Assembly (NCBI RefSeq): GCF_013201825.1
Contig: NZ_CP053836.1
Span: 62,001-126,000, forward strand
DNA length: 64,000 nt
Source of the DNA: Halarcobacter ebronensis
GTDB taxonomy: Bacteria > Campylobacterota > Campylobacteria > Campylobacterales > Arcobacteraceae
Direction of reading: 5' to 3'
How positions within the stretch are numbered: the first letter of the stretch is position 1; the number at the start of each line of letters is the position of its first letter. A model generated the notes under the pieces. The model was not told the DNA's origin and ran no database searches. It saw only the letters and a program-made list of their open reading frames with translations. Shown here piece by piece: positions 8,449 through 16,320 of this stretch. The translations under genes were made by a program, and so were the position numbers.

Positions 8449-11046
8449 TTACCTTGTATATTTATCACCTAAAGCTGTATATAAAACTCTTTTCCCATAA
8501 AAATCCCCTAGCTCTTTTTTTTCAAAAGAGGCTTTATTTACAAAATCAGCATATTTAGAAGAGTGATGTATATAATCATCTTTTAAACTCTTATAAAGAG
8601 TATCTCCACTTGTAAACTCACCTTTTTCTTCTAATGTGTCATATACTTTATTTAATATCTCATCATCTTTAAAACTGTATGAAGATAAAGAAGCAAAAGG
8701 AAGCAGCTCTAAAGCTTCCTTTTTACCCAGTTCTTTACCTTGAGTCATATCTTTGTAAATAGCTCTTTCATACATGATTTTAAGAGTAACATATTCGTAT
8801 TTATTTAATACCTGTTTCTTATGCATATATAGATATAACATAGGTTTTGGTAAAGTTGTTCCAATATATGAAGGTATTGCTTCAGGTAAAATACAATAAT
8901 AAAACCCATCTTCTAAATCATCACTTATCTCATTTTTTGAATTGACTTTTTGTATCTTATTTGTATTTAACCAATTGTACTTGTCATTCCAAGCAATTAT
9001 TGAGTTTTTTATATATTCAGGGATTTGCTCATAATCTTTTACATACTTTTTAGTTAATAAAGTAGTTTCACTAGAAGTATTATAACCTCCTCCAACATCA
9101 GAATGTGCTCCGGGAAGAAAATACTCTTCAAACTTTTTACCTCCACTTAGAGTTGAGCTTTGGGTTTTTTGTATTTCATTGTTTATATTTTCAAATATAG
9201 AGTAGGCATCAAAGTTAAATCTAAACTCATCTTTTGCCATAAGATGTACAACTTGTCCTATTTTGTCTTCATTTTCATCTTTAAAAAAGTTTAGATTTAA
9301 GGATTTGAAATCATTTGCTTGTTGTAAACCAAAGTGAGGTACAGTATCATATAATCCTGCAAATCTAAAGTTTATAGATTCTATGATAATCTTTTTCTTT
9401 CCAAAATATGGATTTTCTATTCTGCTTCTACCTCCTCCATAATATCTTTTTTCTGTATTTAAAGGGTTGTAAAATCTTTTCCCATCTATTGATACAATTC
9501 CATTATCTCCAAAAAATGGAGTAAATATATTTTTCTCTTTTTTCATCTTTATACTATAGTTTTCACCACTTTTTTCTGCTTCATTTAAAATAGAACAAAT
9601 AAAGTGTCTAGCAGTTGCAGCTCCTCTACTAAAACCAAATACATCAAGATATAGTTCATTTATATATCCAATTGATGAGGATCTTAGTTGCTCAGAGATT
9701 TTGATACAAGCATATATAATATGTGCTTCGATACCTGTTTTATCTTTAGTTAGATATTTTTCTCCTCCAAAGCCTGAACCAAATAAAATAGAATCCTCCC
9801 CATAATCCTCTTTGATATATGGATTATGAGTTCCAGCTCCACTCTCATATAGTTTAAACCTGCTTGTTGGAAGAATTGTTTTATCTCTTTTTACATCTGC
9901 TCCATCATAAAGATTATAAAGTCTGCTGATATTTGATTCTCCATTTGTAAAACTACTGTCTTCATCATCATCTGCTAAGATATTTTCCCTTATATATCTT
10001 TCTCTGTTTTCTTCTTCACTTGTATTTAACTCTTTTTTCACCTCAAGAAAATACTCAAACACTTTTTTAGCATGTTTTGCTTTTGTGCTTTCTAATAGCT
10101 CTTTTTCTTCTGTTTCAAGATTTGAGTTTTTATCAAAATATCTTATCTCTTTAGGGGCTTTATCTATTTGAGATAGAAGTATGATTAGAACTTGGTCATT
10201 TAGTTCTGGATTTGGTTCTGATACTATGTATTCTTGGATAGTTAAAATTTCTTCTATTGATTTTTGAGGAATTCTTCTTGCTCTATTCTCTTCAATAAAC
10301 TCAGCAGGTTCTTTTAAAAACTCTGTATAGTTCCTATAAAAATTTATATTATGGATATTGTTTTTTGTTCCATCAAAAAAAACTCCATATTCAACTATAA
10401 GTTCAGGCATATATGAAGCTGAAGTATTTTCTTCATAAAGAGTTACTTCCAACTCTTTTATTTTTGAGTCTTTTTTTATATTATATACATAAGGCATAGA
10501 TACTATTATATAAGCTTGCTCTTTTTCTAAGTAGGTTATTTGTTCTTTATCTATTATTTTTTGACAACTATCTTGGTTAAAAGATAAGGCTCCTATACTT
10601 TTTTTATTTGTATTCTCTTTTAGGTTATCTTCTAATTTTTGATTATAGGCATGGGTATAGTTTTTGGCTTTTAATATTGTTCCATAAGAGCTTGCATTAT
10701 TTAGGCTTAGAGAGCTTAGTTTTACTATCTTTTTATCTATATCTATACTATTTACTGCTTGTAGCTTATCTTGTATTAGATTTTCACTCTCTTTTTTTAT
10801 GGCTTTTAGTAAGGAGTCTTTATATTTATTTTTTACAGTTTCTAAGATTTTTTCTTTATCTTTTTCTTCCCCTACAAGTTTTTCACTCTCTTTGTCACTT
10901 ATTATAATATAAGCAGTTCTAGTTCTAAGACTTGTACTATAGCCATGTATCTCTTCTCCTGTATCTTTTATAGAATATCTATATAGGTGCACCCCCTCAT
11001 CTTGCTTGAAAAAAACTTGTCCTATAGTTATATCATTACTGCTCAT
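8449..11046 (-). CDS. Tle1-like (DUF2235) phospholipase, putative type VI effector
   Basis: The 865-residue protein has an alpha/beta-hydrolase core of the DUF2235/Tle1 type. The nucleophile elbow is GFSRGAAT with S473, and the conserved HSDVGGGY block (H648, D650) follows. The family cleaves membrane phospholipids and is usually delivered by type VI secretion. No signal peptide, PAAR or VgrG domain is visible, and no secretion genes lie in the window, so delivery is inferred. Residues 1-230 are lysine- and glutamate-rich and unrecognised. Its first 11 codons overlap the upstream lipoprotein stop by 11 bases, and the same codons also start that lipoprotein. Confidence 0.8.
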   Translation of the reverse strand: MSSNDITIGQVFFKQDEGVHLYRYSIKDTGEEIHGYSTSLRTRTAYIIISDKESEKLVGEEKDKEKILETVKNKYKDSLLKAIKKESENLIQDKLQAVNSIDIDKKIVKLSSLSLNNASSYGTILKAKNYTHAYNQKLEDNLKENTNKKSIGALSFNQDSCQKIIDKEQITYLEKEQAYIIVSMPYVYNIKKDSKIKELEVTLYEENTSASYMPELIVEYGVFFDGTKNNIHNINFYRNYTEFLKEPAEFIEENRARRIPQKSIEEILTIQEYIVSEPNPELNDQVLIILLSQIDKAPKEIRYFDKNSNLETEEKELLESTKAKHAKKVFEYFLEVKKELNTSEEENRERYIRENILADDDEDSSFTNGESNISRLYNLYDGADVKRDKTILPTSRFKLYESGAGTHNPYIKEDYGEDSILFGSGFGGEKYLTKDKTGIEAHIIYACIKISEQLRSSSIGYINELYLDVFGFSRGAATARHFICSILNEAEKSGENYSIKMKKEKNIFTPFFGDNGIVSIDGKRFYNPLNTEKRYYGGGRSRIENPYFGKKKIIIESINFRFAGLYDTVPHFGLQQANDFKSLNLNFFKDENEDKIGQVVHLMAKDEFRFNFDAYSIFENINNEIQKTQSSTLSGGKKFEEYFLPGAHSDVGGGYNTSSETTLLTKKYVKDYEQIPEYIKNSIIAWNDKYNWLNTNKIQKVNSKNEISDDLEDGFYYCILPEAIPSYIGTTLPKPMLYLYMHKKQVLNKYEYVTLKIMYERAIYKDMTQGKELGKKEALELLPFASLSSYSFKDDEILNKVYDTLEEKGEFTSGDTLYKSLKDDYIHHSSKYADFVNKASFEKKELGDFYGKRVLYTALGDKYTR

Positions 11047-12170
11047 ATGTTACTCCTAGTTTTTTTAATTTTCCTATTGCTATTTCATCACCATCTTTAG
11101 CTGCTTTTTTATACCATTTAATTGCATTTTCTTTATCATTTAAATCAACTTCATATGTATAACCTATATTATAAGTTGAATCTACATATCCTAGCTCACT
11201 AGCTTTTTTATACCATTTTATTGCACTATCAAAATCTTTTAGTGATACTGCATAAATATTCCCAATATTAGCAAGACAAGAGATACAATTTAAATCTTTA
11301 TAGCCTTTGTTAAACCAATATATAGCCTTTTCATAATCTTTTAATACTTCCCAATATATAAAACCTAATCTATTTGCAGATTCTTCACTTTTTAGTTCAA
11401 ACCCTTTTTTATACCACTCTATAGCTTTTTCATAATCTTTTAAATCTTCATAAACTGTACCGATGCCACCAGCACAAGTTGCATTACCTAAGTTTAAACA
11501 TTTTTGAAAATATTCTTCTGCTTTTTTTAAATCTTTAATCTCTTTATTTTTTCTATATAAAATACCTAGATTATAATACCCTCCAGATTCTCCTAATTCT
11601 CCAACTTTAAAAAAAGTATCTATTGCTTTTTTTAACTTTTCTTGTTTTAAATATATTGTTCCCATTGCCAATAAAGAATAAGTATCCCCACTATTAAAAG
11701 ATTTTTCATACCACTTTAAAGCTTCTTTATAAGCAAATTTGTTGTCATAGATTACACCTAGATTATGTGCAGCTTTTACCTCACCATTATTTGCTGCTAT
11801 TTTATAATACTCTATTGCTTTTTCTTTATTTCTTAAGAAGTTTGAATATAAACTTCCAAGTTGAGTATAAGATTCAATATTACCTTTGGCTCTACCTTGA
11901 TTAAAATATTTTTCAGCTTTTTTATAATCTTTACTTCTCATATAATACAAACCAACACAGTTGTAGCCTTGTATCTCTTTATCTTTTATTAGTTGTTTAT
12001 AGTTTTCTAAATCTCTATTTGTGTAGGTTTTTTTATTGCATTGGTTTATGTTGTAGGTACTTTTTTTTAGTTCTATCTTTTCATTTGTGCAGGAAGTTAG
12101 TAATAAAGATAAAAGAAGTAAAGATAAAACTTGTCCTATGGTTATATCATTACTGCTCATATGTTACTCC
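11012..12170. repeat. Tandem duplication with a 1,114-bp period
   Basis: The 45 bases at 11012-11056 recur at 12126-12170 with one difference (A at 11026, G at 12140). Each copy contains the end of a Sel1 gene (VTYEQ and stop) and the first 11 codons of the effector. Beyond this block the two Sel1 genes stay similar, with long near-identical stretches such as about 11790-11930 against 12880-13020. This is the footprint of a tandem duplication with its junction after effector codon 11. Confidence 0.85.
11036..12160 (-). CDS. Sel1-repeat lipoprotein with chimeric N-terminus, putative immunity protein
   Basis: The 374-residue protein is a hydrophobic leader ending in lipobox LTSC (C24), followed by about nine Sel1/TPR-like repeats of roughly 36 residues (patterns such as A-x-x-W-Y-K-K-A). 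A periplasmic lipoprotein next to a Tle1-like phospholipase is the expected place for an immunity protein. Its first 11 residues, MSSNDITIGQV, are the same as the first 11 of the downstream phospholipase. This leaves a leader with no positive charge and an Asp at position 5, unlike the sister gene's leader. Export may therefore be altered. The stop overlaps the phospholipase start by 11 bases. Confidence 0.75.
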   Translation of the reverse strand: MSSNDITIGQVLSLLLLSLLLTSCTNEKIELKKSTYNINQCNKKTYTNRDLENYKQLIKDKEIQGYNCVGLYYMRSKDYKKAEKYFNQGRAKGNIESYTQLGSLYSNFLRNKEKAIEYYKIAANNGEVKAAHNLGVIYDNKFAYKEALKWYEKSFNSGDTYSLLAMGTIYLKQEKLKKAIDTFFKVGELGESGGYYNLGILYRKNKEIKDLKKAEEYFQKCLNLGNATCAGGIGTVYEDLKDYEKAIEWYKKGFELKSEESANRLGFIYWEVLKDYEKAIYWFNKGYKDLNCISCLANIGNIYAVSLKDFDSAIKWYKKASELGYVDSTYNIGYTYEVDLNDKENAIKWYKKAAKDGDEIAIGKLKKLGVTYEQ

Positions 12171-13265
12171 CAACTCTTTTAATCTATTTATTGCATTGTA
12201 TTTTGCATTTGTATTTACTGCTTTTTTGTACCAATATATTGCCTTATCTTTATTTTTTATATAATTTTGATAAGTTAATCCAAGATTATAAGCAGCATTT
12301 TTATTTCCTTTTTGAAAAGCTAATTCGTACCACTCTATAGACTTTTCATACTCTTTTATACTTGTATATACATTTGCAACATTAGCAAGACAAGATATAC
12401 AATTTAAATCTTCATAACCTTTGTTAAACCAATATATAGCTTTTTCATAATCTTTTAAAACTTCCCAATATATAAAACCTAATCTATTTGCAGATTCTTC
12501 ACTTTTTAGTTCAAACCCTTTTTTATACCACTCTATAGCTTTTTCATAATCTTTTAAATCTTCTTCATAGTGTGCACCCATTGCGCCAGCACATAAACCG
12601 CAACCTAATTCATAACCTTTTTGAAAATATTCTTCTACTTTTTTTAAATCTTTAAATTGTTTCTCTTTCCCATAAAAAACCCCTAAACTATGATAAGCTT
12701 CTAGTTCTCCCAACTTAGCAGCTTCTTTAAAAGTCTCAATAGCTTTTTCATATTTTTTCTGTTTTCTATATATATGTCCCATTGCCAATAAAGAGTAAGT
12801 ATCCCCACTATTAAAAGATTTTTCATACCACTTTAATGCTTCTTTATATTGTGCCTTTTTGTCATAGATTACACCTAGATTATGTGCAGCTTTTGCTTCA
12901 CCATTATTTGCTGCTATTTTATAATACTCTATTGCTTTTTCTTTATTTCTTAAGAAGTTTGAATATAAACTTCCAAGTTGAGTATAAGATTCAATATTAC
13001 CTTTGGCTCTACCTTGATTAAAATATTTTTCTGCTTTTTTATAATCTTTATTTCTCATATAATACAAACCAACACAGTTGTAACCTTGTATCTCATTATC
13101 TTTTATTAGTTGTTTATAGTTTTCTAAATCTTTAGTTGAGTAGGTTTTTTTATTGCATTGTTTTATATCATATGTGCTTTTTTTTAGTTCAACTTTTTCA
13201 TTTGTGCATGAAGTGAATAAAAATATAAGAGTTAGGAGAGAAAGAGATTTTATAATAAGATTCAA
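12150..13265 (-). CDS. Sel1-repeat lipoprotein, putative immunity protein
   Basis: The 371-residue sister of the preceding gene has a normal lipoprotein leader (lysine at position 6, lipobox FTSC with C20). It then carries the same run of about nine Sel1/TPR-like repeats. Parts are nearly identical to the downstream copy, especially the first 110 residues and the block around residues 220-275, while the middle and the last repeats differ. That is the usual picture of duplication followed by divergence. It is the first gene of a three-gene minus-strand unit. The immunity role is inferred from neighbourhood and lipoprotein status. Confidence 0.76.
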   Translation of the reverse strand: MNLIIKSLSLLTLIFLFTSCTNEKVELKKSTYDIKQCNKKTYSTKDLENYKQLIKDNEIQGYNCVGLYYMRNKDYKKAEKYFNQGRAKGNIESYTQLGSLYSNFLRNKEKAIEYYKIAANNGEAKAAHNLGVIYDKKAQYKEALKWYEKSFNSGDTYSLLAMGHIYRKQKKYEKAIETFKEAAKLGELEAYHSLGVFYGKEKQFKDLKKVEEYFQKGYELGCGLCAGAMGAHYEEDLKDYEKAIEWYKKGFELKSEESANRLGFIYWEVLKDYEKAIYWFNKGYEDLNCISCLANVANVYTSIKEYEKSIEWYELAFQKGNKNAAYNLGLTYQNYIKNKDKAIYWYKKAVNTNAKYNAINRLKELGVTYEQ

Positions 13266-13346
13266 TTTATACCTTTATTAATAATTTTTAAAAATATAAA
13301 TTATAATTAAAATTATATTTTGGTTTGTTTAATTAACATGGTACAG

Positions 13347-13511
13347 TTATAAACTTTCTACTTTGTAGAGTTTGTTTCTTAACATTGCTTCGCAAGTTTC
13401 GCTTAAAACTCTTTGCTTATAGATTTTCTACTTTGTAGAGTTTGTTTCTCAACCTAGCGGTTTCGCTTAAAACTCTTTGCTTATAGATTTTCTACTTTGT
13501 AGAGTTTTTTT
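13347..13511. repeat. Three tandem copies of the rpoN 3' end
   Basis: A unit starting TTAT(A/R)...TCTACTTTGTAGAG recurs at 13347, 13417 and 13481 (periods 70 and 64). On the minus strand each copy reads in frame as NKLYKVENL or NKLYKVESL (KKLYKVENL in rpoN itself) followed by TAA. The copy at 13481 is the real C-terminus of rpoN. Each copy can form a TCTAC/GTAGA stem with a three-base loop. Between copies lies a shared GCAAAGAGTTTTAAGCGAAAC segment. It resembles a Cas12a hairpin by chance but has no spacers or cas genes. Confidence 0.85.
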
Positions 13512-14728
13512 CTCTCTTTTGATGAAGGGATATCAAGCATTTTTCTATATTTTGTGATAGTTCTTCTAACCATTTGTAAATCAAATTTTTCAAATATCAT
13601 ATCTAGAATATCTTGATCTGTTAGTGGGTTCTCTTTATTCTCATAATCAACCAAAGATTTTATATAACTTTTTATTTGTGATGAGCTTAAATCTTTGTCA
13701 TTTACTGCATTTGTAAAGAAGTGTTTTAAAGGAAATACACCTAAAGTACACTCAATATATTTATTAGCAACGGCTCTACTAATTGTTGATTCTGCAAAGC
13801 CTAACTCTTTTGCCAACTCTTGCATAGAGTAAGGTCTTAATTCCCCTCCAACAAAAAATCCTATTTGTTTTTCTACTATTAAAAGAACTATTTTATAAAG
13901 GGTAGATTTTCTTAAATTAAGCAAATTTACCAAATCTCTTGCTTCTTTTAGTTTCTCTTTTATGGTCTCATTTTTTGAAGAAAAAGGATCTTTTACCTCT
14001 ATATCTGGATAATAGGCATGATTGATTCTCACATTTATATCTTCCCCAATATCCACATAAAAATCAGGGATAATTTGTATATTTGTATTTATAAAATCAA
14101 TTGCTGGAGGATTGTTGAAATATTTGATTATACTTTTAGCATCCTCAAATCTATGGTGAGCTGCATATTTATCCAAGTGAGCTATATCTTTTATAATCTT
14201 TTTTATAAAGTTATAGAGTTCATCATCAATTTTTTTATCACAAGCATCTAGTTGAAAAAGAAATGATTCTGATAAATCAATTGCACCAACTCCAGCTGGC
14301 TCCAATCTTGAGAATCTTTGTCTGATGGATTCAACATACTCTTTATATACATTGCAAGTAATGGCAATTTTCTCTATATCTCCATCAAAATAACCCTCTT
14401 CATTTATATCACAAAGTATCTCTAAAGCCACTTTTTGTGAGTTTGGAGTTGGGAAATTTGGTGCGCAAATTTGTTCACTTAATTTATCATATAAAGACTC
14501 ATCATATAAAGCTAAAGATTCAATAAACTCTCCACTTGTACCTTGTGGCATAAAATTATTATAAAACTCTTTTGGTTTTTTAATCTCTAAAAAAGGGTTT
14601 TCATAAGAGACATTTTTTAGATGTTTCTCTAGGTCTTGAAGTGAAGTTTGTAGCATTGGAAGCCACATCTTCAAAGATAAGTTAAGATTTTGCTTTTGAG
14701 CAACCGAAGGTGATAATGTAGGTGCCAT
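13481..14728 (-). CDS. rpoN: RNA polymerase sigma-54 factor
   Basis: The 415-residue protein has the sigma-54 layout: a Gln/Leu-rich activator-interacting N-terminus (residues 1-45, NLNLSLKMWLPMLQTSLQ), a core-binding region, a helix-turn-helix (LAKELGFAESTISRAVANKY) and the RpoN box VRRTITKYRK near the C-terminus. That box reads the -24 GG. It starts 54 bases after the ferredoxin stop, so it is probably the last gene of the sigma-54-dependent nifX operon. No strong ribosome site precedes the ATG. The final residues LYKVENL belong to a sequence repeated twice more downstream. Confidence 0.96.
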   Translation of the reverse strand: MAPTLSPSVAQKQNLNLSLKMWLPMLQTSLQDLEKHLKNVSYENPFLEIKKPKEFYNNFMPQGTSGEFIESLALYDESLYDKLSEQICAPNFPTPNSQKVALEILCDINEEGYFDGDIEKIAITCNVYKEYVESIRQRFSRLEPAGVGAIDLSESFLFQLDACDKKIDDELYNFIKKIIKDIAHLDKYAAHHRFEDAKSIIKYFNNPPAIDFINTNIQIIPDFYVDIGEDINVRINHAYYPDIEVKDPFSSKNETIKEKLKEARDLVNLLNLRKSTLYKIVLLIVEKQIGFFVGGELRPYSMQELAKELGFAESTISRAVANKYIECTLGVFPLKHFFTNAVNDKDLSSSQIKSYIKSLVDYENKENPLTDQDILDMIFEKFDLQMVRRTITKYRKMLDIPSSKERKKLYKVENL

Positions 14729-14741
14729 ACTGTCATTATGC

Positions 14742-14762
14742 CCAAATTCATAAAGAATTTGG
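14742..14762 (-). other. Hairpin between fdx and rpoN
   Basis: An 8-base-pair perfect stem (CCAAATTC at 14742-14749 with GAATTTGG at 14755-14762) closes a five-base loop. No U-run follows on the minus strand, so read-through into rpoN is likely. It may be a processing or partial attenuation site. Confidence 0.5.
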
Positions 14763-14782
14763 ACTAATATTATGTATATTTT

Positions 14783-15079
14783 TTAGTATTTGATTCTAAC
14801 TACACCGTTTGGTTTAACGATTTTCATTTGACAAGAAAGTCTAGTGTTATCTGTACAAGTACCAGCACATGACTCTTTTATTACTTTGATCTCTTTTTCG
14901 TTAATTGGTGATAGAAATTCCATACCTTGCTCAACCTCAACTACACAAGTACCACACTCACCATCTCTGCATCCAAATGGTAAAGCTGAACCTGAAGCCT
15001 CAACTACATCTTGAATTGTACTTCCTGGTTTTACATTAATTGCTAAGAAATCATTAATAATCTCTACTCTAGTTGTCAT
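14783..15079 (-). CDS. Plant-type [2Fe-2S] ferredoxin of the nif operon
   Basis: The 98-residue protein has the classic ligand pattern C37-x4-C42-x2-C45 (CRDGECGTC) and a distal C83 (RLSCQ), so it should hold one [2Fe-2S] cluster and transfer single electrons in the cytoplasm. Two further cysteines, C71 and C75 (SCAGTC), are not standard ligands. Its place in the nifX operon suggests electron supply for nitrogenase or cofactor synthesis. The gene just upstream is a related protein that keeps only two of the four ligands. Confidence 0.9.
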   Translation of the reverse strand: MTTRVEIINDFLAINVKPGSTIQDVVEASGSALPFGCRDGECGTCVVEVEQGMEFLSPINEKEIKVIKESCAGTCTDNTRLSCQMKIVKPNGVVRIKY

Positions 15080-15091
15080 TTTATTTCCTTA

Positions 15092-15430
15092 TTATTTTTT
15101 TTTGAATGGTTTAACTAAAATATCACCTTTAACTAACATCATTGGTGCTATTCTAACTTTTGGGCTAATTGTAAATTGTTGACACTGCTCAGCCTCTTCA
15201 GCAGTAATCGCTTTATATTGAACAAGAAGATCTAACTCTTCATCTTCCATATAGCTTGTTGGCTCTTCATCCGCAAGGTTTTCAACACTGATTAAACATT
15301 TAGAAAAATCTTTATCAGCAGGTACTGGAACACCTTTCTCTTTTGCTAATCTTACGATTGGTTCACCAATTTTCGCATCATAAACACCGTCAGTCTCAGT
15401 ATCAAAATGCATAAAAATAACTTTTGCCAT
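15092..15430 (-). CDS. Degenerate ferredoxin-like protein lacking two cluster ligands
   Basis: I see no named family, but the 112 residues line up with the adjacent ferredoxin: GEPIVRLAKEKGVPVP matches its GSTIQDVVEASGSALP, DFSKCLISVE matches ECGTCVVEVE, and EQCQQFTI matches RLSCQMKI. C45 and C83 fall at the same residue numbers as ligands 3 and 4 of the neighbour. Ligands 1 and 2 are replaced by non-cysteine residues near 37-42. It probably cannot hold a normal [2Fe-2S] cluster alone. Operon position between nifZ and fdx suggests a nitrogen-fixation role. The alignment was made by eye. Confidence 0.7.
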   Translation of the reverse strand: MAKVIFMHFDTETDGVYDAKIGEPIVRLAKEKGVPVPADKDFSKCLISVENLADEEPTSYMEDEELDLLVQYKAITAEEAEQCQQFTISPKVRIAPMMLVKGDILVKPFKKK

Positions 15431-15460
15431 ATATCTTCTCCTTTCTTTAGATTGGTTCTA

Positions 15461-15509
15461 TACCAAGCCATACGAAAAAGTTCTTTAAACTCTTTCATTT
15501 GACTTGGTA
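15461..15509 (-). other. Intercistronic hairpin between nifZ and the ferredoxin pair
   Basis: TACCAAG (15461-15467) pairs with CTTGGTA (15503-15509), and an inner GAAAAAGTT/AAACTCTTTC-like pairing extends the fold. It lies in the 91-base gap between nifZ and the degenerate ferredoxin gene. No U-run follows, so it may tune mRNA stability within the operon. Confidence 0.45.
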
Positions 15510-15521
15510 CGGAAAAAGTAC

Positions 15522-15932
15522 TTAATCTTTTTTGTAATGCTTTTCCCTATGTTTTCTCATATATTCAAGCTCTTCTTCCACTTCATTTCTATAATCTTCC
15601 ATCGCTTCAAGTTCATTTTCCCTACAGCCAACAACCTCAACAGGTGCTTCCTTTACACCTAAAAAATGAACTTCATATACTCTGATTACTTGAAGAAACT
15701 CTCCTATAGATTTTACATAACCAATTGCCTCTTTAGGCATCATAAGAGTACCTATAGGAGCGTGGGGGTAGGTTCCATCATTTACAATATCTTTGATAAG
15801 TTTAACTTTTTGTCCAATTCCAAATTTTGGTTCTTCTTCATCTTTTCCTGATCTTTCAGCCGTTACACTATCATGTAAAAAAGTATCAGGATTTACAATG
15901 TTTTCATGGTCAATTCCATTTTTAGCAGCCAC
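15522..15932 (-). CDS. nifZ: NifZ, P-cluster/MoFe protein maturation
   Basis: The NifZ domain is clear in the second half: FGIGQKVKLIKDIVNDGTYP, then GYVKSIGEFLQ and VVGCRENEL. NifZ assists maturation of the second P-cluster of the MoFe protein. I place the start at GTG 15932 (136 residues) because AAGGAGG lies five bases upstream; this gives an 11-base overlap with nifW. An ATG at 15980 would add 16 residues but would overlap nifW by 59 bases. The C-terminus is a charged helix (EEELEYMRKHREKHYKKD). Confidence 0.88.
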   Translation of the reverse strand: MAAKNGIDHENIVNPDTFLHDSVTAERSGKDEEEPKFGIGQKVKLIKDIVNDGTYPHAPIGTLMMPKEAIGYVKSIGEFLQVIRVYEVHFLGVKEAPVEVVGCRENELEAMEDYRNEVEEELEYMRKHREKHYKKD

Positions 15933-16257
15933 AAGATCCTCCTTGCGAAGTTCCACTTGTTCCACAAGAAGAGCAGCCATTTAGTTTTCCAGTTTCGTAC
16001 ATATTCCAAACATCAGCTGCACTTGGTGCATGACCATTTTTATAATCTCCATAAACCCTTAAAAGTGAAAACTTTAGAAAATCTAAAAGTTTACTCTCTT
16101 CAGCTATATTCCCAATACCTTTTCTTATTAATGTTCCATACTCTTTCATCATATGAAATCTTTTTACATTAATTAGTGCTTGGTCAAACTCGATATTAAA
16201 AAATTTGAAATAATCCTCAGTATCTGTTAACTTGTAAAACTCTTCTACAGTTGCCAT
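15922..16257 (-). CDS. nifW: NifW, nitrogenase-stabilising/protective protein, with cysteine-rich tail
   Basis: The 111-residue protein matches NifW in YFKFFNIEFDQALINVKRFH (about residues 16-35) and FLKFSLLRVYGDYKNG. NifW associates with the MoFe protein and is linked to oxygen protection and maturation. Unusually it ends in a tail with five cysteines (about residues 94-111: CSSC, then CGC at the very end). The DNA encoding this tail also contains the AAGGAGG ribosome site for nifZ, so the tail is constrained in two frames. Confidence 0.88.
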   Translation of the reverse strand: MATVEEFYKLTDTEDYFKFFNIEFDQALINVKRFHMMKEYGTLIRKGIGNIAEESKLLDFLKFSLLRVYGDYKNGHAPSAADVWNMYETGKLNGCSSCGTSGTSQGGSCGC

Positions 16258-16320
16258 AATATATCCTTTATAATCTATAACTGCTTTTTTAGGATTTGTT
16301 AAAATTCTTAAAAGTAGTAT

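Noticed and set aside
13347-13511. Possible Cas12a-type CRISPR repeats (TCTAC-TTT-GTAGA hairpin in three copies)
   Set aside because: The intervals are not spacers: they share sequence, the units encode the rpoN C-terminus, and no cas gene is in the window. The hairpin similarity is coincidental.
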